Shown here: in pieces, positions 57,515-64,000 of the stretch
Numbering within the stretch: the first letter of the stretch is position 1
Layout: each line of letters opens with the position of its first letter
From: Mytilus edulis
Taxonomy: Eukaryota > Mollusca > Bivalvia > Mytilida > Mytilidae
DNA: 64,000 bases
NCBI RefSeq assembly: GCF_963676685.1
Contig: NC_092356.1
Location: 48,509,601 to 48,573,600, forward strand
Direction of reading: 5' to 3'
Program-made: the position numbers and the translations under genes
Notes under the pieces: generated by a model
The model's input: the letters and a program-made list of their open reading frames with translations, nothing else
What the model was told of the DNA's origin: nothing
The model's database searches: none

Positions 57515-57870
57515 TAAATAAAGGCAACAGTAGTGTACCGCTGTTCGTAAATCGATGGACAAAAAACTTAATCGGGGTAACAAACTAAAACTGAGGGAAA
57601 CGCATTAAATATAAGGAGAACAACGACACAACATTAAAATGTAACACACACAGAAACGGACTTAGCATTAGACAAATCCGATGAGAATAACAAATATAAC
57701 ATCAAAACCAAATACATGAATTTGGGATAGAAAAGTACCGTGACACGTCTTATAGTAAGGCGAATTCACACTCAAATATAAGAGAAAACCTTTAAAAAAT
57801 GTAACACACACAGAAACGAACTATAATATAACAACGTCCATATTCCTGACTTGGTACAGGACAATTTTTT
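57515..57870 (-). repeat. dispersed repeat (GGTTTGGCTAGCCA family), reverse copy
   Basis: AAATAAAGGCAACAGTAGTG through CTGAGGGAAACGC to TTCCTGACTTGGTACAGGAC is the reverse complement of the 47893 and 58190 repeats. Confidence 0.75.
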
Positions 57871-57949
57871 TTAAAAGAAAAAAATAACAGGGCCAATATA
57901 GAAACATCATGTTCATAACACTATAATATAGACAGATTAATATAAAAGA

Positions 57950-58010
57950 GGGACGAAAGATACAAGAGGGACAGTCAAACTCATAAATCGAAAATAAACG
58001 GACAACGTCT
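57950..58010 (-). repeat. retroelement 3' fragment, reverse copy
   Basis: AAGAGGGACGAAAGATACAA and GACAGTCAAACTCATAAATC are the reverse of the 51190 copy end. Confidence 0.7.
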
Positions 58011-58189
58011 GGCTTAAACCTATAGTTTGGTGAATGAAACAGAAATGTTGTGAGTACGGGATCACAACACTATTTAAATCAGTTGATTAAAAGAATTCAC
58101 CATTCTTACTCCCGTACTTCTTTAGAGAAAAATATACCTCTAAATGATGATTTTGATAGGTAAGAAATGCGTTTGACCTGAGTGCGTTA

Positions 58190-58370
58190 GATAATTGTAC
58201 TATGCTTGGTCCGTTTCGGTGTGTGTTAGTTACATTGTAGTGTTGTGTCATTGTTCTCCTCTTATATTTATGCGTTTCCTTCAGTTTTAGTTTGTTACCC
58301 CGATTTTGTTTTTTGTCCATGGATTTATGAGTTTGAACAGCGGTATACTACTGTTGCCTTTATTTATGTA
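58190..58370 (+). repeat. dispersed repeat (GGTTTGGCTAGCCA family), plus copy
   Basis: GTCCGTTTCGGTGTGTGTTA through CAGTTTTAGTTTGTTACC to TACTGTTGCCTTTATTTATG. With the reverse copy at 57515 it forms an inverted pair about 320-500 bases apart. Confidence 0.75.
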
Positions 58371-58437
58371 CTAAACCGCCTAGTTCGATCTAAACGCAAT
58401 CAAAAATGTCTGAAAAAAGGTTTATTATCAAAAATGT

Positions 58438-58622
58438 CAAGGTATATTCTAATTTTGATCGTACTGATCACATATTTTGACTTGAGTACTGTTCACTATT
58501 TTTCAATAATCATGTTATCATTGTTGTGCACATTTATTCACAGATCAATGACCTTTTATCATTGTGTGGTCAAGAATATATGTCCTGAAGATATGGATGC
58601 AGTAAAGTTTACCAATAATTAG
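58438..58622 (+). pseudogene. possible decayed paralogue of the signal-peptide exon
   Basis: An ATG opens a signal-like stretch MSRYILILIVLITYFDLS. Its place relative to duplicated block D2 (after the inserted repeats) matches that of gene B exon 1 relative to its own D2 copy. Where gene B has GAG|GTAAAT this copy has GAG|TACTGT, so the donor is lost and the frame reads on to TAG at 58622 with no matching cysteine core. A small unrelated secreted peptide of 61 residues is the alternative. Confidence 0.35.
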
Positions 58623-58689
58623 AAAAAACTGTAATCGGCCGAATATATCTTGCATATTCACGATGAGTTAATAAAACGAAATATATTAC

Positions 58690-59350
58690 AATCCACGTCT
58701 TTTTTTCCCTGCTCAAACTGCATTACAATTTAAATGATATAAACTATTTTCACACTCGGTATCAAATCTTTCAGACGTCATTTTTTATAACCTGACCTGC
58801 TCAACAACATGAAAATAGAATTAGCAAAAGCTTTAAAAATAAAACATGTTTATAAAACACATGTTTTTCTCATAAAAAAAGTAATGATATATTATGATAT
58901 ATGAATTAACTGTTGGGGTTTAAACAGGTTTAATTATTAAAGGTTTTTTGTTTGACTGTTTATTTGTAAAAACCACAACGAAAGATAAATAATGAAATTA
59001 TGCAATCGCTCAATTTGCAGTATAATAATAGTTCTTTTGTTTTTTGTTTTTTTTTTCAATTTGGAGGCTTCGGTTATAAATGGCAGATGCAGTGCAGGAA
59101 ATAACAGATGAAGAAAGTATTGTCCATGTTTTGCTGAAAAAGAAAATAATGTATACTAATGATATCAACATCACGAACATAGTTGAAAGGTGAATAGCTG
59201 CCACATATCTTTACATCATTCAAAGAAACTACCATTATGATTTAACGTAAGATGTATCAAAATTACCACAGGCAAATAATAACAAGGATGAAAAATACTG
59301 TCTGTCACTAAAATTAACATTATACGTAATGACAGTTGTGGTATCATGTT
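58690..59350. repeat. duplicated block D2, copy 2
   Basis: This is the partner of 56770-57430. Gene B exon 1 lies about 210 bases after its end. Confidence 0.7.
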
Positions 59351-59420
59351 TGGGTATATTAATCTTTGATGTTTAAATTCTATTTTTATTAGATTCATGT
59401 CTAAATTTGTATATTAAAAA

Positions 59421-59474
59421 ACCTTTCGTGACATCTAACCCATTTTCCTCGGGAAAAAAATTCCATTATAAAAC
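59421..59474 (+). promoter_or_regulatory. core promoter of cysteine-rich peptide gene B
   Basis: The block at 59421-59442 (core GTGACAT, then TAACCCA) corresponds to 46228-46249 before gene A. TATAAAAC at 59467-59474 lies about 90 bases before the ATG. Confidence 0.6.
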
Positions 59475-59558
59475 TCACTGCATCTTGTCCAAATATCATA
59501 CTTCTAAGCATCACTTTGAACATTGATTATCTCTCAACTAGATCTATTTCTCAAAGAT

Positions 59559-59625
59559 ATGGAAAATCATGCATTTGTGATATGTTTAATTTTGATATTT
59601 GGAATAGGGCTTCAAAATTTTCGAG
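59559..59625 (+). CDS. peptide B exon 1 (signal peptide)
   Basis: This exon encodes 22 residues, MENHAFVICLILIFGIGLQN plus FR, and one base of the next codon. Same length and phase as gene A exon 1. Donor CGAG|GTAAAT. Confidence 0.8.
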
Positions 59626-62600
59626 GTAAATATTATACTCTATGTTAGTTATATCGATTTACCTATTTCATCATAGACTAATATCAATTTATTAATGTGA
59701 AATTCAGAAATAAAATGTGCATGATGTACGCTCTATACCAAACATTTGGAAAGACACACATACAAAAACTTTTGAAAGCAGAAAATCTAGACGGACATAG
59801 ATAAAGCCCCAAAATTACCGTCTTATAACTATTTTATCTGAAGAAGTGAACATTGCAACTGTAGCTGTATCTTTTGGAATCTTGGTCTTTTATATGTTAA
59901 GTGCACTCTTTTGTAAAGAAAAGACAGTACCAGAAATAAACATTTATAGCAACAAATTAGTTGATAGTGAATGCTTTTAAAATTATTGTATATTGAATAA
60001 TGTTCTCTACCTCTTCGAATTAATTTAAATGAAAAAGAAGTGTGGCCTTTGACTGAATCCTGTACTCAAGTCGTGTTGTTATCTCTTAGACACATTCACC
60101 ATTTCCATTCTCCATTCCAATTAATTGACCACATCATTTGTTTTACTGTATTTTTTTTCGCTCTTCGTCGAATTTATAAGACCCATTTCCGTTTGCTTAA
60201 ACAGCATGGAAATTCTACTTTTTATTTTACATGTCTTGAGATCAACCATCTAGTTGACAAAATAACCAATACTTTTTTAGTTCGTGAACTCGAATATCAT
60301 TTACAGATTTATCTTTCTCAGTTACGAGTAAACCTTTACATTCGAAGCCATGTATGTATTAATACGTAAAGCTGTCAGACATCATATGAAACTAAGGAAC
60401 CTAAGACCAACATTCAATTTTATCTAAGATCAACATTCATTGAATGAGGTAGTGTTTTATTTTATAAAACAAATGAAATTTTATCAACGGGGAAAATGTC
60501 ATAAATCAAGTTGCTACTGCAGGATTAATTACTGAGCTGTTGACAACCTTGTTGACTCAACAGAAGTCGTATCGAGCCAGTTCTAGAAAATGCAAAAAAA
60601 ATCCACACAAAATTGATTTCGTGCGTCTTCATCTTTTTTCCTGATTAACCTTCATTAGGATTTCGCAAACCTAAATATTTGAAAGTCAGTGATGTTTGAA
60701 AACGAAGAAATTTGAGTAGCTTCACTTATATAAATTTCATCAATTTAGGGACAATTTCAATTAAAACTGTGCACGATTGCAAAAAAAAAAAAACTTCACA
60801 TATCTGTCATATTTGTATAACGCAAATTGGATTGTTATCAATTAGGCTGTTGGTTTTGCCAATTGCATTGTTTCATGTTTGTTATGTTTGTGCATTTTAT
60901 ATCCGACTATACGGTATGGTTTGTTTTTCATTGTTGTAGGCCGCACGGTTGCTTAAATTTCACATCATTTTAACTTAATGGGACTGTTGTCTAATTGGCA
61001 ATCACAGCACTTATCCTTATTTTCATATTAGGACATATCGTATCGTTAATGTTTATTTGTACATACACTTCGTTTTCAAATAAATGTGTGCAGGTCTTTA
61101 TGTAACATTATAAAAATGCATTAGTCACAGTGAAACAGACGCCATTGGAAATGACAAAAAAAGAAGAAAAGACAAGCAAGTCAACACAACACAACACTAC
61201 AAAGAAAATTGGAGGCAAATCAACAAGAAAATAACAAGGGTGTTCAGAAAGGGTATTCAGAAAATGCATTGTAATATAGCCACAACACATTAGACAATCA
61301 CCAATCAATTGAATATTCTGTAGTATTTAGGATAACATCGTTTTTTTTCTATGGTGCGTGTTGTTCAATCGTGTTTATTTTAGTGTATTTGTAGACAACC
61401 TCTTTGACTCATGTTTTTCGCTATTTTTAACATTGACTAATGAGTTAATTTGGTATCTTCGTGGTATTTTGTTTTTTAATATATGTTGTTGGATTCATTG
61501 ATACTGACAATATTGTCAATAAAAACACGTTGAAAATTGACAGGCTCACATGAAATTGCTGTCCAAATCAATATCAAATGATAAACAACGAAAATGTTTA
61601 ATCATGATATGCAGTGTCAAGCCGTACTGCAATGCATGCATTTTCTAATTAGTTAGAATGTAACCCTAAAGGCATAGACATACAATATGTAGTCAATCTC
61701 ATTAGCTTGTTAATGTGTTACTATGTATGTAATTGTCAATCTATATTTAGATGACTGGCATGTTTAGTGGTAACCAGTGGCAAGGAACTTGGAGCAATGC
61801 AAATATAGATGCACTTGATAACAAATTTTATGATTTATCTTACCATACGTTAAGTACAAAAAAATATGCAGTATTGTATAACATTATATTCTGAATTTTC
61901 GATTGACTTTCACAATCTCATTTGAATAGTAAAACTCGAAACCAATGACCTGAAAGGAAGACATTGGACAATAACAACATAGTATTGATTTGTAGGTTCA
62001 CAATGGTAACCGAGAGGTTTTGTTCACAGTGTTTATTTCATTCTTTTTACTCTAAGCTGACTTTGACCTATAATGTTTACTTTCACAAATTGGGACTTGG
62101 ATGGAGAGTTGCCTCATCGGCACTCATATCACATATTCTTTTATATATTTGATCGCGCACATAAAGTTTCCTGTAATTCGCCGTTTTAGAATTTAAAGGA
62201 CTATGGGTAATCTCATTGTTTGTACACAAAAAAATTAAAATAACGTTACGTCATTGGCTCAATTTCCATCGTTTAGAACGTTTTCAACCAATTTCAACGT
62301 TTTGGTGTACGCTTTTGGAAATATTACCCACAATGCATTAGATTCTGAAACGGCGAATTATAATGCAAAAGAAAGTATCAATTATCATTTGAAGACAATG
62401 AATATTCAATTTATGTTATTCTTTTAAAATGATCTTCTGAAATCTATATCACATATTATTCATATCTTATTCAGCTGATGCACAGTACACATCACCAAGG
62501 CATATGATGGGAAACAGAAAGATAAGTCAGGATTGCATGATTGCAAAACAAATAATGTGTAAATGTATGAGAGACTGTGATGAAATGATGCCTATTGGAA

Positions 62601-62686
62601 CGTGTAAGACCGGATTTTTCTTCATGTCTCGACCGGGATTCCGATGCTGCCCGACATCTATATTGTTTATATGTAACATTATCTAA
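59559..62686 (+). CDS. secreted cysteine-rich peptide B (two exons, 92 aa), unassigned family
   Basis: Exon 1 is 59559-59625, again 67 bases, a signal-peptide exon with the core FVICLILIFGIGL. A phase-1 intron (59626-62474, GTAAAT...TTCAG) follows. Exon 2 is 62475-62686, ending in TAA. The product has 92 residues. Cysteines in exon 2 are at positions 20, 28, 30, 34, 43, 57, 58 and 66, so only the last differs from gene A (67). Shared blocks are DA at the exon start, CKCM, CDEM, PIG, G-x-x-F-x-S, and RCCP followed by LF. Residues between cysteines differ widely while the frame and spacing are kept, which argues for selection on a folded peptide. The mature chain has many Met, Lys and Arg. The role is unknown: antimicrobial, toxin-like or signalling peptides would all fit. 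Confidence 0.82.
59640..62080. other. most of the gene B intron
   Basis: Apart from a degraded retroelement tail near 60035-60115 and the dispersed tail at 60895-61025, I see no repeat and no other exon with support. The 109-codon frame at 60040-60369 overlaps the retroelement tail and has no domain I recognise. Confidence 0.45.
60895..61025 (+). repeat. dispersed repeat tail, copy
   Basis: GACTATACGGTATGGTTTGT and TGTCTAATTGGCAATCACAG match the 18075 copy in order. Confidence 0.6.
62085..62150 (+). repeat. dispersed repeat tail, end fragment
   Basis: ACTTGGATGGAGAGTTGCCT, followed by CATCGGCACTCATATCACAT, resembles the tail end of the 18075 repeat. Confidence 0.5.
62174..62360. mobile_element. 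MITE with TAATTCGCCGTTTTAGAAT ends
   Basis: TAATTCGCCGTTTTAGAAT at the left is mirrored by ATTCTGAAACGGCGAATTA at the right. A second inner pair, GGGTAAT and ATTACCC, is also inverted. It is about 187 bases long and ends about 115 bases before gene B exon 2. Confidence 0.85.
62475..62686 (+). CDS. peptide B exon 2 (mature cysteine-rich domain)
   Basis: Acceptor TTATTCAG; the first two bases complete an Ala codon and 69 residues follow. Contains CKCMRDCDEM and RCCP. It aligns with gene A exon 2 from the first residue without a gap up to the residues before the last Cys. Confidence 0.84.
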
Positions 62687-63513
62687 AGTGGACACATTCC
62701 TAATTACAGATAACAGTGCCAATCTATGGACCATGACAAAAACATCAAAGCACACATTGTTCTATTTATTGCTGCAACAATGATGCTTTGTTGAATTTAT
62801 GTACAACATGAACATACATGTGTGATTAAATAACATTTTCAACATCCTCATCTCAAAACTCATATCATGTAACGTTAATGTTTTTACTGTATGTTGTTCT
62901 TGTAATTGGTTTTTATGTTATATTTTTCTGACAGCCGATGTAATGTTCTATTGTTTAGTTAAGTAAAAGAAAATATGTTTTTCATAATTTTATTTTAGTT
63001 ACATGTATAAAATATCTTGCGTTTGATCTTGAAAATTAATAATTAAAAAAGATGTCAATTTTCAGTTCATTTATGAAAATCAAGGAAAACCAATGAATTT
63101 TGTTCGTCAGTGACAAATACAAGAAACAGTTATATTATGTTGTATCAACATGAAAAGCCATTACATATTTAAATATCTTTAAAACAAATTTAAGCGCGGC
63201 ATGACACGAACGTTTTTTTTTCACATTTAATAAGTCTTTTTTTTTCTCACTTGAAGCAAACCTATAAAGTGATATATGTTATTTTAATTTGAGGAAGCAA
63301 ATTTTTCGTCTAATTTGTAGTTGTAGGCTGTACAAAATAATAACAATTGAAAGTTTCTTCCTCGCGTTGCTAGTAGCACCGGTACCGGTATTATAGAATA
63401 AGATTTACATAAAATAATTAGTTAGTCCAAATGAGTTGCTCATATTAGACAAAATCAACAATAATATTGAAAATGCTCATTAAAATGAGTAAGCTGTTGT
63501 TATTTATATAGAT
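62687..63513. other. 3' UTR and flank of gene B
   Basis: No gene is supported. GACCATGACAAAAAC near 62728 resembles GACCACATGACAAAAT after gene A, a possible remnant of shared 3' UTR. Candidate poly(A) signals are not clear. Confidence 0.4.
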
Positions 63514-63654
63514 TCTACCACTGCATCGTGGGTTATACGATATTTATCCACTCGAGACAGTTAAATTTTCAAATTTAAAACACAAGGCGAGCGTTTTAAA
63601 TATTAAAAAATTAACTGTCGAGAGTTGATAAATATCGTATTACACGAGATTTGG
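63514..63654. mobile_element. foldback element (MITE-like)
   Basis: ACGATATTTATCCACTCGAG and GACAGTTAAATTTT at the left are mirrored by AAAATTAACTGTC and GAGAGTTGATAAATATCGT at the right. It is about 140 bases long. Confidence 0.8.
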
Positions 63655-64000
63655 TGGTGAAATCTGTTTCTTAAATGATTTTCAAACAATACGCAGGCAA
63701 ACTTATTCCTTCTTTGCGACTGATCTTCAAAAAGATGTGCACTTTCTATGTGACGTCATCAGGCATGGTCGCCTTTTTTCATGCCGTCAGAGGAAAACAA
63801 GAAAATTCGACGTCATAATCGGATTTTAACCAATAAAGAACTGATATCAAACGAACCACACGTTGATTAAATTTGTTTATACAATGGATGCAGAAAGGGA
63901 TAAATTGACGAAGAATTAGAGAAATACTACATAAAGGTTATTAGTTTTGTTTTAGCACATAACCTTTTATACACTTCGTTTGATCGCAAGGTAAAAAAGA
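63655..64000. other. right edge, unassigned
   Basis: I see no gene. The sequence is slightly richer in G+C than its left neighbour. Confidence 0.4.

Noticed and set aside
59452..59465. NF-kappaB site (GGGAAAAAAATTCC) before gene B
   Set aside because: It is four bases longer than the usual 10-base site and has no counterpart before gene A.

Overview
The window reads as nuclear DNA of a marine bivalve, most probably a mussel of the Mytilus kind. It is strongly A+T rich, introns are long, and it is crowded with short inverted-repeat elements, tandem-repeat-bearing elements and 3' fragments of retroelements. Several of these repeat types look familiar from mussel and oyster genomes, but that is recognition from memory, not a search. 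Two protein-coding loci are well supported, plus one transposase.

Left end (1-7.4 kb): a nearly intact piggyBac-type transposase frame (92-1465). Then comes a tandem duplication with units of about 1.5 and 1.8 kb plus a partial third copy. Each full unit carries a T-rich, A- and C-poor tract. A small inverted-repeat element and a 23-bp tandem array follow.

Centre (8.4-33.3 kb): a complete 13-exon gene on the plus strand for an MBOAT-family lysophospholipid acyltransferase, closest to LPCAT3/MBOAT5. All twelve introns are GT-AG, the reading phase is kept throughout, and the spliced product is 476 residues with the MBOAT Asn and His (N317, H353). Its introns hold many mobile elements, some within 20-60 bases of splice sites. 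They include three copies of one MITE family, two elements with 6-bp target duplications, and a 1.8-kb element ending 31 bases before exon 8.

33-45 kb: four full-length elements across the window, in three sequence families (27.4-29.2, 34.1-36.1, 39.5-41.7 and 43.4-45.2 kb; the first lies in an LPCAT3 intron), share one architecture. Each has a 5' palindrome, a simple-repeat stretch, an internal tandem array, then a 7-bp-stem 3' hairpin followed closely by CTAG, CTGG or CTTG before T. This fits non-autonomous Helentron/pearl-like elements. A nine-copy 33-bp array with an NF-Y-like ATTGG box in each unit and a TTAA-flanked MITE also lie here.

Right end (46-63 kb): the most novel content. Two paralogous two-exon genes (46.3-48.6 and 59.6-62.7 kb) encode short secreted cysteine-rich peptides of 91 and 92 residues. 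They share a 67-base signal exon, a phase-1 intron, near-identical Cys spacing (C-x7-C-x-C-x3-C-x8-C-x13-CC) and a conserved promoter block just upstream of a TATA box. Duplicated non-coding blocks and a possible decayed signal exon between them suggest a tandemly expanded family. I cannot assign it to a named antimicrobial or toxin-like family. The space between is filled with SINE and retroelement fragments.
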